Shown: positions 46,013 through 55,300, numbered from the stretch's first letter. The stretch: DNA of 64,000 bases from Arthrobacter sp. EM1 (GCF_029964055.1 NZ_CP124836.1:3720001-3784000), one strand, 5' to 3'. A program made the numbers and translations. Notes: generated by a model not told the origin, from the letters alone.

Positions 46013-46669
46013 CTAGTCCAGCTCGCCCAGGCGCCATGCGTTGGCGGCGTGTTCGAGGTCCTCGGCCGTTTTGACCAAAAGATGCGAATTGCGCGTCAGC
46101 TTGCTCGCGTGGTTCTCGTTGGTGTGCTCAGCACCGTCAGCGAGAGTGGCCTGGCCCAGCGCCACAACGCGGCAGAATGCGGCAGAACGTTCCAGCGCGA
46201 CGTCGAACTCGCCCTCGAACGCGCCGGAGAGGATGGCGTCCGCCATCGACTTCATTTCCTCGGCTCCTGGCGGCTCCGCGGCGCCGGCCACCACGCGGGC
46301 GACCTGGGCGGTGTCTTTGCCGGCTTTGAAGTACACGGAGATCCGCTCGGCGTCCTGGATCGTGGCGGCCCGCAGGGCGTATAGGCGCCAGAGGGCGCCC
46401 GGGAGCGAGCGTGCGGGGCTTTCGGCCCACATCTCGGCGATGGCTTCGAGGCCTTGTTCATCGGCGAGCTTCACCAGCCGCTTGGTCACTGCCGGGTCCT
46501 CGTTGTCGCGTCCGCGGCGCACGAGTGCCTGGGCTGCAAGATGGGCGGCCTCGGAGACGCGGGCAGGGTCGGCCCCGCCGGCGAAGGGCTCAAAGTCGAT
46601 GGGGGCGAAGGGCTTCGGCTTGTGATGCCGGTGCGGTCCGGGGGTGCTGGATCCTGCTTGCTCGCTCAT
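46013..46669 (-). CDS. conserved actinobacterial protein of unknown function
   Basis: A 218-residue soluble, mostly helical protein with a basic His/Lys/Pro-rich N-terminus (HRHHKPKPFAPIDFEPF). Similar proteins in Arthrobacter relatives are often labelled DNA-binding, but I see no clear HTH. Codon use is normal for the window. It stands alone between the pit operon and tRNA-Lys. Confidence 0.75.
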   Translation of the reverse strand: MSEQAGSSTPGPHRHHKPKPFAPIDFEPFAGGADPARVSEAAHLAAQALVRRGRDNEDPAVTKRLVKLADEQGLEAIAEMWAESPARSLPGALWRLYALRAATIQDAERISVYFKAGKDTAQVARVVAGAAEPPGAEEMKSMADAILSGAFEGEFDVALERSAAFCRVVALGQATLADGAEHTNENHASKLTRNSHLLVKTAEDLEHAANAWRLGELD

Positions 46670-46882
46670 GCCACCACGCTACTCCAGTGCTGTCGGGGAA
46701 TCGAGCGTGTGGGCCCTCGCCGGCCTGTGCCCCCGGCCCACGAACAGGGCACACGACGGCGGCGATCCCGCCCGATGCAAATAATCCGCCCAGGTCTGGG
46801 GTACAGTATTAACGTCCAGAAATGGACTGGGCTGATCGGCCCTTGAACAGTGGATTTATCCGCCGTTGAAGGTCGTCAGCTG

Positions 46883-46955
46883 GGGCCTTTAGCTCAGTTG
46901 GTAGAGCATCGGACTTTTAATCCGTGGGTCGTGGGTTCGAACCCCACAGGGCCCA
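46883..46955 (+). tRNA. tRNA-Lys (anticodon TTT)
   Basis: A 73-nt cloverleaf: acceptor GGGCCTT pairs with AGGGCCC, D-loop AGCTCAGTTGGTAGAGC, anticodon loop CTTTTAA giving UUU, T-arm GTGGGTTCGAACCCCAC, discriminator A. CCA is not encoded (ACCC follows). Confidence 0.97.
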
Positions 46956-46960
46956 CCCAC

Positions 46961-46996
46961 GGAGCAGGCCAGAGGAAATGTCCTCTGGCCTGCTCC
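46961..46996 (+). terminator. terminator after tRNA-Lys
   Basis: A perfect 16-bp stem (46961-46976 with 46981-46996) with a 4-nt AATG loop begins 5 bp after the tRNA and is followed by TGTCTT. Confidence 0.85.
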
Positions 46997-47159
46997 TGTC
47001 TTAAGACCGCAGCAGGGGGCCGGCGGTCCGCCCGAGAGGGCCGTACTGGTGCTCACCGCCGTGCCGGTTCCGGTTCTTGGTATCGGCCCGCCGGGTGTGG
47101 CGGACCTGCCCGCCGCCGCCGGGGTCACCAGAGGCTGGTTGCGGGTGCAAAATGGTGCC

Positions 47160-48182
47160 ATGGATGCCGTCGACGCGCTGAACGAGATTGCCTTCTGGCT
47201 TGAACGCGGGCTCGCCCCAAGCTTTAAGATCCAGGCCTTCCGGAAAGCCGCCGGAATCATCGCCGGTCTCGGGACAAATGAACTGGCGGCCCGTGCCCGG
47301 GACGGCCGGCTCAAGCGGACCAAAGGTATTGGCGACCGGACGTTCCAGGTCATCAGCGAGGCGCTCGCCGGCGATGTACCCCAGTACCTCAGCGGGCTGC
47401 GGAGCCGGGGGGCAGAGCCGCTGGCGCCGGGCGGGCGCACGCTGCTGGCTGCCCTCCGCGGGGACCTGCACGCCCACAGTAATTGGTCCGACGGCGGATC
47501 CACGATTGAGGCCATGGCAGCTGGCGCCAGGCTGCTGGGCCGTGAGTACCTCGCACTCACCGACCATTCACCCAACCTCAAGATCGCCAACGGGCTCAGC
47601 GCCGAACGGCTCCTCGAACAACTCGACGTCGTCGCCGGAATCAATGCCAACAACGGCGGCGGCTTCCGCCTGCTGCGGGGCATCGAGGCCGACATCCTCG
47701 AGGACGGCACCCTGGATCAGGCCCCGGAGGTGTTGGACCGCCTGGATATCGTCGTCGCCAGTGTGCATTCGAAGCTTCGTGCTGAGCAACGCACCATGAC
47801 CCGGCGGATGCTCGGCGCGATCGCCGACCGGCACACAAACGTGCTCGGACACTGCACGGGCCGGCTGGTCCAGGGGAACCGTGGAACGCGTCCGCCGTCG
47901 GAGTTTAAGGCCAAAGAAGTCTTCGCTGCCTGCGCGGAGCACAACGTCGCCGTTGAAATCAACGCCCGGCCGGAGCGCCGGGACCCGCCCGGCGCCCTCA
48001 TTGAGCTTGCTCTCGACGCCGGCTGCCTGTTCAGCATCAACAGCGATGCCCATGCCCCCGGCCAGCTCGATTTCCTGCAGTATGGTGCCGAGCGAGCCGA
48101 ACGCCATGGTGTACCGGCGGAACGGATCATCACCAGCTGGCCCCTGGACCGCCTGCTCGAGTGGGCCGGTTCGAGAGGCTGA
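47160..48182 (+). CDS. PHP domain protein with N-terminal helix-hairpin-helix region
   Basis: A 340-residue protein resembling the C-terminal half of bacterial family X DNA polymerases. The N-terminal part (1-80) has an HhH-type segment (KRTKGIGDRTFQVI); the PHP metallo-phosphoesterase domain starts near 100 with DLHAHSNWSDG (H104, H106) and continues with LTDHSP and INSDAHAPG. No polymerase palm is present. A repair-linked phosphatase or exonuclease role is inferred. ATG 47160 lacks a clear ribosome site; GTG 47145 is an alternative. Confidence 0.85.
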   Translation: MDAVDALNEIAFWLERGLAPSFKIQAFRKAAGIIAGLGTNELAARARDGRLKRTKGIGDRTFQVISEALAGDVPQYLSGLRSRGAEPLAPGGRTLLAALRGDLHAHSNWSDGGSTIEAMAAGARLLGREYLALTDHSPNLKIANGLSAERLLEQLDVVAGINANNGGGFRLLRGIEADILEDGTLDQAPEVLDRLDIVVASVHSKLRAEQRTMTRRMLGAIADRHTNVLGHCTGRLVQGNRGTRPPSEFKAKEVFAACAEHNVAVEINARPERRDPPGALIELALDAGCLFSINSDAHAPGQLDFLQYGAERAERHGVPAERIITSWPLDRLLEWAGSRG

Positions 48183-48431
48183 CTGTAGCCCGCCGCTGCA
48201 CCGGAGCATGCTCTCCGGGGCCGGGCAGGACTGGACATAGTGCTGCTGGGCCCAGTCCCGGGCGCGGAGGATGGACATGCCCACCGGTTCGGGAGGTGGG
48301 GTGTGCGCATCTTGCCCGGCTGCGGCGGGCAGCGAACGTCTGCGCAACTGTTGTCTGGTTGGGCCTGGCGCCATTCCCGCACTTCGATAGCATGAGGGCT
48401 ACTGGGCCATCACCGGAAGGCGGTCTCAATA

Positions 48432-49280
48432 GTGAAGACCCCTCCTGCACCCCTGCTGACGGCTATTACAAGGCTTAGGGCCGCTGGTTGCGTCTTTGCC
48501 GAGGAGGAAGCGGGGCTGCTGGCGACGGCCGCCGCGTCGCCTGGCCATCTGGAAGCCCTCGTGCAGCAGCGGGCTTCCGGTCTGCCGCTTGAACACATCC
48601 TGGGCTGGGCGGAGTTCTGCGGACTCCGGATCCGGGTGGATCACGGCATCTTTGTGCCCCGCCGCCGCACCGAGTTCCTCGTCCGGCAGGCGGCCCGGCT
48701 GCTGGCCGCACCTTCAATCGTGGGCCGCTTGCCCGTTGTTGTAGACCTTTGCTGCGGGTCAGGGGCGGTCGGAACAGCGCTCGCGGCGCTGGCCGGTCCC
48801 CTTGAGCTGCATGCTGCGGACATCGACCCCGCGGCGGTGCGCTGCGCCGCCGTGAACATTGTGCCGTCCGGCGGTGCTGTCCACCAAGGGGACTTGTACG
48901 AGCCTCTCCCGGAGCGGCTCCGCGGCCGGGTCGACGTCCTTGCGGTGAACGCCCCGTATGTTCCTTCAGCGGACATCGCCACCATGCCGCAGGAAGCCCG
49001 CCTGCACGAACCTCGGGTTTCCCTCGACGGCGGTGCGGACGGGCTTCAGGTACAGCGAAGGGTGGCCGCCGCGGCGCCGGACTGGCTGGCGCCTGGCGGC
49101 TCCCTCCTGATCGAGACGAGCCGGCGGCAGGCGCCGCGGACCGTCGAACTGTTCATCCGGAACGGACTCACGGCCCGGGTGGCCAGTTCCAAGGCGTTGG
49201 ACGCCACGGTTGTGATCGGAACTGTCGTCGCAGGAACGGCTGTGGGCGTTTCGCCCGTGCAGCCGGGAGCTCCGGTGTAG
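48432..49280 (+). CDS. putative protein N(5)-glutamine methyltransferase (PrmC-like)
   Basis: A 282-residue SAM methyltransferase of the PrmC/HemK branch. Motif I is VDLCCGSGAVG (104-114) and the catalytic NPPY is replaced by NAPY (173-176), as in the actinobacterial paralogue family annotated with this name. Its target is unproven. The stop abuts the convergent next gene (49280/49281). Confidence 0.85.
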   Translation: MKTPPAPLLTAITRLRAAGCVFAEEEAGLLATAAASPGHLEALVQQRASGLPLEHILGWAEFCGLRIRVDHGIFVPRRRTEFLVRQAARLLAAPSIVGRLPVVVDLCCGSGAVGTALAALAGPLELHAADIDPAAVRCAAVNIVPSGGAVHQGDLYEPLPERLRGRVDVLAVNAPYVPSADIATMPQEARLHEPRVSLDGGADGLQVQRRVAAAAPDWLAPGGSLLIETSRRQAPRTVELFIRNGLTARVASSKALDATVVIGTVVAGTAVGVSPVQPGAPV

Positions 49281-49661
49281 CTAGGAAACCCTGTCCGGAT
49301 CGATGTTGGTCGCGGCTCCGGCCGGGGTGGCCCCGCCTTCGTCGGACCAGTCCTGGCCGTGCTGGTCGTTGAGAGCCGGGTCGGACTCGACGTCGGCCGT
49401 TGTCCCCTTCGGGGCGTCGCTGCGGACGGCGGAAACGATCACCGTACCGGCGCGGCGGGCCGCCTCGCCAAGCTGTTCAGTAACTTCGGGTGCTTTGTCC
49501 TTCACTGCGCCGGCCGCTGCACTCAGAGTGTCCTGGACCGGCTGGCTTGCCCACAGGCCCGCCGTGCGTGCCTTGAGCCTCTCGTACGCCGCCCGCCCGG
49601 AGCGGGACCCGAGAACGTAGCCTGCGGCGATTCCGGCTCCGAAAAGAAGTTTGCCTTTCAT
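49281..49661 (-). CDS. YtxH-like small membrane-associated protein
   Basis: A 126-residue protein with an N-terminal glycine-rich hydrophobic segment (LLFGAGIAAGYVLGSRSGR), then an amphipathic helical region and an acidic, Ala-rich tail, matching YtxH-type stress proteins. ATG 49661 is preceded by AGGAGGACAGT. Function unknown. Confidence 0.78.
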   Translation of the reverse strand: MKGKLLFGAGIAAGYVLGSRSGRAAYERLKARTAGLWASQPVQDTLSAAAGAVKDKAPEVTEQLGEAARRAGTVIVSAVRSDAPKGTTADVESDPALNDQHGQDWSDEGGATPAGAATNIDPDRVS

Positions 49662-49733
49662 ACTGTCCTCCTGCTTGTTGGTGGTGCTCACCATGGGTGT
49701 CCAGCAATTTCTGCCACGAGGCTGGTGCCAAAA

Positions 49734-49766
49734 AACCGGTCCCGGAAATATCCCGGGACCGGTTTC
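49734..49766 (-). terminator. intrinsic terminator after the GlsB-type gene
   Basis: A 13-bp perfect stem (AAACCGGTCCCGG at 49734-49746 with its complement at 49754-49766). On the minus strand it is followed by a run of T (49736-49731), a textbook terminator 15 bp after the stop. Confidence 0.85.
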
Positions 49767-49780
49767 GCTTGCAGTCGCGT

Positions 49781-50044
49781 TTAGCGGGCTGAACGCTTGG
49801 AGATCATGCCGTAAACGAGCAGGACGATGATCGCACCGCCGATGGCCAGGAGCCAAGTGGACAGCGAGAAGAACTCGTTGATGCCCACGCCGAACAGCGC
49901 GCCGCCAATAAAGCCACCCAGAAGGGCGCCAACGACGCCGAGGATCAGCGTGATGATGATGCCGCCACCCTGACGGCCCGGCAGGATTGCCTTGGCAATG
50001 GCGCCGGCGATAAGACCCAGAATCAGAAATGCAAGAAAGCCCAT
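49781..50044 (-). CDS. GlsB/YeaQ/YmgE family stress-response membrane protein
   Basis: An 87-residue protein with three hydrophobic helices and the glycine-rich GGIIITLILGVVGALLGGFI segment typical of transglycosylase-associated/GlsB proteins. The ATG follows GGAACG-type sequence. Such genes respond to general or osmotic stress. Confidence 0.88.
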   Translation of the reverse strand: MGFLAFLILGLIAGAIAKAILPGRQGGGIIITLILGVVGALLGGFIGGALFGVGINEFFSLSTWLLAIGGAIIVLLVYGMISKRSAR

Positions 50045-50269
50045 TTTTATCGTTCCTTCTTCTACATAGAGGAGGCACCCGGATTGCCGGGTGCGCTACA
50101 TCCTTCTGCCTCAATACTAATCATGCTTAGCATAAATGAGCCAGCTGAGGCAGTGGAAGCGTCCCGACGAGGGCGCCGCCGGGACCGTTGGCAGGCCTGT
50201 GCTGATGTCACCGGAACCGCCGCGGGTTGGCGGCAACCGGCGGAATTCAGGGTCTCCGGCTGCTTGCGG

Positions 50270-50479
50270 TCAGCGCTCCAGGCGGAACCCGAGCTTGATG
50301 GTGACCTGCCAGTCGGCGACCTGTCCGTTTTCGAGGTGGCCGCGCACTTCCTTGACTTCGAACCAGTCGAGGTTACGCAGCGTCTTGGCCGCCTCGGCGA
50401 TGCCGTTGCGGACGGCGGCGTCAATCCCCTCGGTCGACGTTCCGACAATTTCGGAAATGCTGTAAGTGTGGTTAGGCAA
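50270..50479 (-). CDS. dodecin family protein
   Basis: A 69-residue flavin-binding storage protein that assembles as a dodecamer. The sequence YSISEIVGTSTEGIDAAVRN near the N-terminus and WFEVKEVRGHLENGQVADWQ are characteristic. TTG start at 50479 with GAGGAG 5-6 nt upstream. Confidence 0.9.
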   Translation of the reverse strand: MPNHTYSISEIVGTSTEGIDAAVRNGIAEAAKTLRNLDWFEVKEVRGHLENGQVADWQVTIKLGFRLER

Positions 50480-50575
50480 CTTCGCTCCTCGTGGTCGTCA
50501 TCGTTTCCTGGCGGTGGGCCGTTCCTGCAGGTTAGCCGAGAGGGTGCTGCGTTACTAGGGGTGGGCGGCGGAGCC

Positions 50576-51484
50576 TCAGGACACCGAGACGGGCCCTGGT
50601 TCGGGGCGCTTGGGCGCCAGCGGGGGGACGTCGGGACGGTTCCGGACCCGGCCCACCATCCAGGGAAGCAGGTAGTTGGTGAACCAGGCCAGGTCTCCGG
50701 CCTTGCCTTCCCGCCACGTTCCGGCCGGCATGGGTTTGGGTTCCAGCGGGCTCAGGCCGTGGGGGACGCTCAGGGATTCCAACACCATGGCGGCCACGGT
50801 GTGGTGGCCCATCGGGGAGAAATGCAGGCGGTCCGGGTCCCACATTCGCGGGTCGGAGAGCTGGCGCAGGGACCAGAGATCAGCGATCACCCCGTGATGG
50901 CGTGCGGCGATGGTCCGGATGTTCTCGTTGAAGACAGCCACCCGGCCCCGGTTGTGGCCAAGCAGCGGCGTATCGCGCCAGTCCGGACCGGTGAACAGTA
51001 CAATCGTCGCTCCGGTGGCACTGAGCATGCCAACTGCGGCGTCGAGGGCGGCAGCCAGACGGTCGGGATCGCTCCGGTGGAAGACAAGGTCGTTGCCCCC
51101 GGCCGAAAGGGTGACCAGGTCCGGCTTCAGCCCAATTGCAGGCCCGAGCTGCCGGTCCAGGATCTCGCGCAGCAGGAGGCCGCTGACGGCGAGGTTGGCG
51201 TAGCGGAAATCCGGCCGTGACTCGCTGAGCTCCTCGGCGATGCGGTCCGCCCATCCCCGCATGCCGCCGGGGCTGCGTGGTTCCGGGTCCCCGAGCCCCG
51301 CGGTAAACGAATCGCCCATCGCCACGTATCGGCCCCATTGCCCGGTAATCCAGGGGCCTGCGGTGGCCCGCCGATTCGAGGCCGGGCCCCGTCCCGGCGC
51401 GGGACCTCCAGCGCCGGCCTGGCCGGCGCCAGACTCCAGGAAACCGGCGGCGTTCACACCCCCAGCAATACGCCGAATGTTCAA
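50576..51484 (-). CDS. SGNH/GDSL hydrolase family protein
   Basis: Esterase-type enzyme with block I GDSFTAG (Ser nucleophile), block III SAGGND, and block V DPDRLHFSPMGHH supplying Asp and His. No signal peptide is evident, so cytosolic. The start is uncertain: TTG 51484 gives 302 residues with an Ala/Gly/Pro-rich leader, GTG 51457 is possible, and conserved sequence only begins near GRYVAMGDSF. Confidence 0.85.
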   Translation of the reverse strand: MNIRRIAGGVNAAGFLESGAGQAGAGGPAPGRGPASNRRATAGPWITGQWGRYVAMGDSFTAGLGDPEPRSPGGMRGWADRIAEELSESRPDFRYANLAVSGLLLREILDRQLGPAIGLKPDLVTLSAGGNDLVFHRSDPDRLAAALDAAVGMLSATGATIVLFTGPDWRDTPLLGHNRGRVAVFNENIRTIAARHHGVIADLWSLRQLSDPRMWDPDRLHFSPMGHHTVAAMVLESLSVPHGLSPLEPKPMPAGTWREGKAGDLAWFTNYLLPWMVGRVRNRPDVPPLAPKRPEPGPVSVS

Positions 51485-51560
51485 GCTCCGCTAGGTACTT
51501 TGGTCCCTAGCCGGTCCAGCCGGGGTGGGCCGGTGCCGGTGGGGACAGCGAAGGGTTGAA

Positions 51561-51576
51561 ATACCCTAAGGGGTAT
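51561..51576. promoter_or_regulatory. CsoR/CstR-type palindromic operator
   Basis: ATACCC and GGGTAT are inverted repeats around TAAG, 58 bp before the regulator start; a further half-site GGGGGTAT lies at about 51590-51597. This is the operator form used by the CsoR/CstR family and implies autoregulation. Confidence 0.7.
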
Positions 51577-51619
51577 AGATCATACGCACGGGGGTATATC
51601 ATGGAATATCACCCTGTGA

Positions 51620-51892
<273 letters not shown>

Positions 51893-51939
51893 GTTGATTA
51901 GTCCCTGGGTTGATTAGTCCCTGGGTTGATTAGTCCCGG
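51893..51939. repeat. three tandem copies of a 16-bp unit
   Basis: GTTGATTAGTCCCTGG occurs at 51893-51908 and 51909-51924, and a 15-bp version at 51925-51939. The third copy contains the stop codon of the GntR gene; the other two fill the gap to the convergent CstR-like gene. Confidence 0.95.
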
Positions 51940-52640
51940 CGCGCCGCCAGAACGTAGCTCTTGAGGTCATCCAGCGTTTGCTGCATGTGCTCGTCCATGG
52001 CATCCCGGGCCTGGTGCGGATCCCGCGTGGACAGCGCCTGGACGATCTTCTTGTGCTGGCCGATGGCGTGGGCCTGGATTTCGCGCACCTCGGACGTCTG
52101 GGTCCGCCGCCTTTCCAGTACCCGGTGCAGCGGTGCGAACAGTACTGCTACAAAAACGTTCTCCGAGGCGCGCAGAATGAGGTCGTGGAAGGCGAGGTCC
52201 GCCGCCACGAACGCGGCGACGTCGTGCCGCTCGTGCGCGTCCCGCATCGCCTCCACCTGGCCCTGGAGGGTGTTGAGGTCGGAGTCGCCAATCCGGCCGG
52301 CGGCCAGCTCGCACGCCCCGGTCTCCAGCATTCGGCGCAACTCGATCAGCTGAATCGCGGCCGCAGCGTCATTCTTTCCCTCCGAGGCTGCCCGGAGGAC
52401 CGCCTCCAGGGATGCCCAGCGGTTGAGGGGGTTGACAAAGGTTCCGCGGCCCCGTTCCACACTAAGGATCTGCTGGGCCTGGAGGGTCTTCATGGCCTCC
52501 CGGACCGTCATGCGGCTCACCTCGTGGCGGGCGCTCAGCTCCAGCTCGCCGGGTACGGCGGCCCCGGGCGGGAATTCGCCGGCAATGATGCGGTCCAGTA
52601 GTTCATCCGCCACGACGCCGACCAACGATTTTCTTGCCAA
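51930..52640 (-). CDS. GntR/FadR-family transcriptional regulator
   Basis: A 236-residue regulator: N-terminal winged HTH (LSARHEVSRMTVREAMKTLQ) and C-terminal FCD ligand domain with the metal-binding D/H pattern (DLAFHDLI). It is divergent from the acid-sugar kinase gene, and a 15-bp palindrome in the shared gap is its likely operator. It probably represses the kinase-dehydrogenase pair until a sugar acid is present (inference). Confidence 0.9.
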   Translation of the reverse strand: MARKSLVGVVADELLDRIIAGEFPPGAAVPGELELSARHEVSRMTVREAMKTLQAQQILSVERGRGTFVNPLNRWASLEAVLRAASEGKNDAAAAIQLIELRRMLETGACELAAGRIGDSDLNTLQGQVEAMRDAHERHDVAAFVAADLAFHDLILRASENVFVAVLFAPLHRVLERRRTQTSEVREIQAHAIGQHKKIVQALSTRDPHQARDAMDEHMQQTLDDLKSYVLAARRD

Positions 52641-52728
52641 TTTTCCCCATCCGCTGCCACAGAATTGCCTGACCGGCCACTTTACTTGCGCGTTTTTGTG
52701 CCGTGTGCCACACTAGCATTCGAACATT

Positions 52729-52743
52729 AGATGTCGGACATCT
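52729..52743. promoter_or_regulatory. palindromic operator candidate for the GntR regulator
   Basis: AGATGTC and GACATCT are perfect inverted repeats around a central G, placed midway in the 145-bp divergent gap. The TGTC-n-GACA core fits FadR-type sites. Confidence 0.7.
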
Positions 52744-52785
52744 TACAAATATACATCGCAGCAGAGTTCCCACAATGGAGTGCAA

Positions 52786-54324
52786 GTGCCCTTTGAATCA
52801 GAGGTTTTTGAAGCCGACGTGCTGGCCGCCTTCCCGGCGGAGGTCCGGATTCCCGCCCGGACCGTTGCCGATGCCCTTGCGGCTTCCGCCAGGCACTCAC
52901 CCCGGATCCTGGTGGTGCTCGACGACGATCCAACAGGTACCCAGTCCGTGGCGGACCTTCCGGTCCTCACCGCGTGGGAAGTCTCCGACTTCACTTGGGC
53001 ATTCACCCACCGGATCAACGGGCGCCGCCCGGACGCCGTTTATGTCCTGACCAACACGCGGAGCCTGGACCCTGCCGAGGCCGCTGCCCGTAACAAAGAG
53101 GTGGTCCGGAACGCCCTCGCCGCGGCTGCCCTGCACACCGGCGGGGCCGGTTCAGGCGGTGTCAGTTCCAGGCTCCGCCTCGCGTTCGTCAGCCGCAGCG
53201 ACTCCACCCTCCGCGGCCACTACCCGCTGGAACCGGACACTATCGCGGCAACGATCGCCGCTGACAGCGGTGAAGTGACCGACGGCGTTGTGATTGTTCC
53301 GGCCTTCCCCGACGCCGGGCGCGTAACTATCGGCGGTGTGCACTTTATGCGGGGCACCGGCGGCGACGCCGGCAAGCTCACCCCGGTGGCTGAAACCGAA
53401 TTCGCCCGGGACGCCAGCTTCGGCTTCGTGAATTCCGAACTTGCCAAGTATGTGGAGGAGAAGTCCGGGGGACGCTTCCCCGCGGCTTCGGTGATTGTGC
53501 TGACCCTGGACCTCATTCGTGCCGCCGGCCCGGACGGCGATCCCCGCGGCTCGGCCCTCGCCATCGCGGATGCTGTCGGCTCCGCCACCGACTCCACCCC
53601 GATCGTGGCCGACATCGTGACCGAAAACGACCTCCGAGCGCTCGCGCTGGGCCTGGAGGAAGCAGAACGCCGCGGCAAAAAGCTGCTCTACCGGGTGGGG
53701 CCGCCGTTCGTCCGGGGCCGCATCGGGCAGGAAATCCGTACCGAACTCAGCGGCGAGGAGGCCTATGCCGGCCGTACGCCCTCCGAAGCCGGAGGCCTGA
53801 TCGTGGTCGGCTCCCACGTCGGCGTCACCACCCGCCAGCTCAAGGCCCTTGTCGAACAACACAGCGCCGCGCGGATCGTGGAGATCGACGTCGAAAAGCT
53901 GCTGGCCGGCAATTCCGCTGGCTACCTCGACGAAATCGTCCGGACCGTCGTCGATTCCCTGCGCACCGCCGACGTTATCCTCCACACCAGCCGGCTGCTC
54001 ATCAAGACGGAGGACGCCGCCGAGAGCCTGCGGATCGCACGCACCGTATCCGCCGCCATCGTCGCGGTGGTGAACCGGACCCTCAAGACTTTCCCGCCGC
54101 GCTTTGTTATTGCCAAAGGCGGCATCACGTCCTCGGACGTGGCCGCCCACGGCTTGGAAATCCGGCACGCGATTGTCCGCGGCCCCATGCTGCCGGGCAT
54201 CGTCAGCCTGTGGGAACCGGTGGACGGGCCCGCGAAGGGCATACCGTTCATCGTCTTCGCCGGCAACGTGGGCGACGATGAGTCGCTGGTCCAGGTCACC
54301 CGCAAACTCAGCAATACTTTCTGA
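52786..54324 (+). CDS. four-carbon acid sugar kinase family protein (DUF1537)
   Basis: A 512-residue kinase of the OtnK/DtnK/LtnK type that phosphorylates oxidised tetronates such as 3-oxo-tetronate. N-terminal domain motif VVLDDDPTGTQSV and C-terminal nucleotide-domain motifs FVIAKGGITSSDVA and GNVGDDESL are clear. GTG 52786 is preferred over 52780 because GGAG lies 5 nt upstream. The partner dehydrogenase follows after 34 bp. Confidence 0.9.
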   Translation: MPFESEVFEADVLAAFPAEVRIPARTVADALAASARHSPRILVVLDDDPTGTQSVADLPVLTAWEVSDFTWAFTHRINGRRPDAVYVLTNTRSLDPAEAAARNKEVVRNALAAAALHTGGAGSGGVSSRLRLAFVSRSDSTLRGHYPLEPDTIAATIAADSGEVTDGVVIVPAFPDAGRVTIGGVHFMRGTGGDAGKLTPVAETEFARDASFGFVNSELAKYVEEKSGGRFPAASVIVLTLDLIRAAGPDGDPRGSALAIADAVGSATDSTPIVADIVTENDLRALALGLEEAERRGKKLLYRVGPPFVRGRIGQEIRTELSGEEAYAGRTPSEAGGLIVVGSHVGVTTRQLKALVEQHSAARIVEIDVEKLLAGNSAGYLDEIVRTVVDSLRTADVILHTSRLLIKTEDAAESLRIARTVSAAIVAVVNRTLKTFPPRFVIAKGGITSSDVAAHGLEIRHAIVRGPMLPGIVSLWEPVDGPAKGIPFIVFAGNVGDDESLVQVTRKLSNTF

Positions 54325-54358
54325 CCAGCCCAAGCCCCTCATGTCAATGGAGAGAATC

Positions 54359-55252
54359 ATGAACTACAAAGTTACGGTCCTGGGCCTGGGCGCCATGGGA
54401 CTGCCCATGGCCACCCGGCTGGCAACCCAGCTCACCGTCCACGGTTTTGATATCGCCGAGCCTCGCCTGCGGCTCGCCGATGAAGCCGGAGTCCGCACTT
54501 TCTCCTCCGCCCGCGAAGCGGCCGAAGGCGCCGATGCCCTGCTGCTGGCCGTGCGCAACGGCGAGCAACTGGACGATGTCCTCTTCGGTGAGAACGGCGT
54601 CGCCTCGGCGCTGTTGCCGGGCGCCGTCGTGATCCTCGGCAGTACCGTAGGCACCGAAGCCATTCCCGCCACCGTCGCGCGGCTCGCCGAATTCGGCGTC
54701 TCCCTCGTTGACGCGCCACTCTCCGGCGGACCGAAGCGAGCCGGCGACGGCGATCTGCTGATAGTGGTGGGCGCCGAACCGCAGGCGCTGGAAGCGGCCC
54801 GGCCGGTCCTGGAGCTGCTCGCCTCCACCCTTACCGTCGTCGGGGACAAGCCCGGCGACGGACAGGCCCTGAAGACCGTCAACCAGCTGCTCTGCGGGAT
54901 CCACATCGCCGCGGCCGCCGAGGCGATGGCCCTGGCAGACGCCCTTGGCCTGGACCAGGCCAAGACCCTCGCGGCTTTGGAAGCCGGCGCCGCCGGGTCC
55001 TTTATGCTCTCCAACCGCGGGCCCCGCATCCTCGAGGCTTACACGGAGAACGGCGCGGAGGTCCTCAGCCGCCTGGACATCTTCGTCAAGGACATGGGCA
55101 TCGTCGGCAAAGCCACCCGCGCCGCCGGCCTCGCCGCGCCCGTGGCTGCCGCTGCCGAGCAGCTGTACCTGCTGGGCCAGGCCCAGGGACTTGCCTCCGC
55201 CGATGACTCAGCGGTTATCAAGGTTATTGCGCCCACCAAGCGCACCCCCTAG
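54359..55252 (+). CDS. NAD-dependent beta-hydroxyacid dehydrogenase (L-threonate dehydrogenase-like)
   Basis: A 297-residue oxidoreductase of the 3-hydroxyisobutyrate dehydrogenase superfamily: Rossmann motif GLGAMGLPMA, substrate loop DAPLSGGPKRA, and the catalytic Lys in ALKTVNQLL. Paired with a DUF1537 kinase this matches LtnD/DenD-type C2 oxidation of tetronates. The aldolase or decarboxylase (OtnC) and isomerase (OtnI) that complete the pathway are not present here. GGAGAGA precedes the ATG. Confidence 0.88.
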   Translation: MNYKVTVLGLGAMGLPMATRLATQLTVHGFDIAEPRLRLADEAGVRTFSSAREAAEGADALLLAVRNGEQLDDVLFGENGVASALLPGAVVILGSTVGTEAIPATVARLAEFGVSLVDAPLSGGPKRAGDGDLLIVVGAEPQALEAARPVLELLASTLTVVGDKPGDGQALKTVNQLLCGIHIAAAAEAMALADALGLDQAKTLAALEAGAAGSFMLSNRGPRILEAYTENGAEVLSRLDIFVKDMGIVGKATRAAGLAAPVAAAAEQLYLLGQAQGLASADDSAVIKVIAPTKRTP

Positions 55253-55279
55253 TTCCCCGCCCCGCCTGCGGACGGAGAG

Positions 55280-55300
55280 AACCTGCAGGAACTGCAGGTT
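55280..55300. promoter_or_regulatory. 9-bp inverted repeat after the dehydrogenase
   Basis: AACCTGCAG (55280-55288) and CTGCAGGTT (55292-55300) are perfect inverted repeats around GAA. The short loop and lack of T-run make an operator for the downstream DUF1304 gene as likely as a terminator. Confidence 0.4.

Noticed and set aside
46883..46955. tRNA-Lys as an integration site for the 55.9-59.2 kb locus
   Set aside because: It is 9 kb away, is followed directly by its own terminator, and I see no repeated tRNA 3' end or integrase.
51893..51939. Attachment-site or direct repeats of a mobile element
   Set aside because: The copies are contiguous, not flanking an insert, and no integrase or transposase is near.
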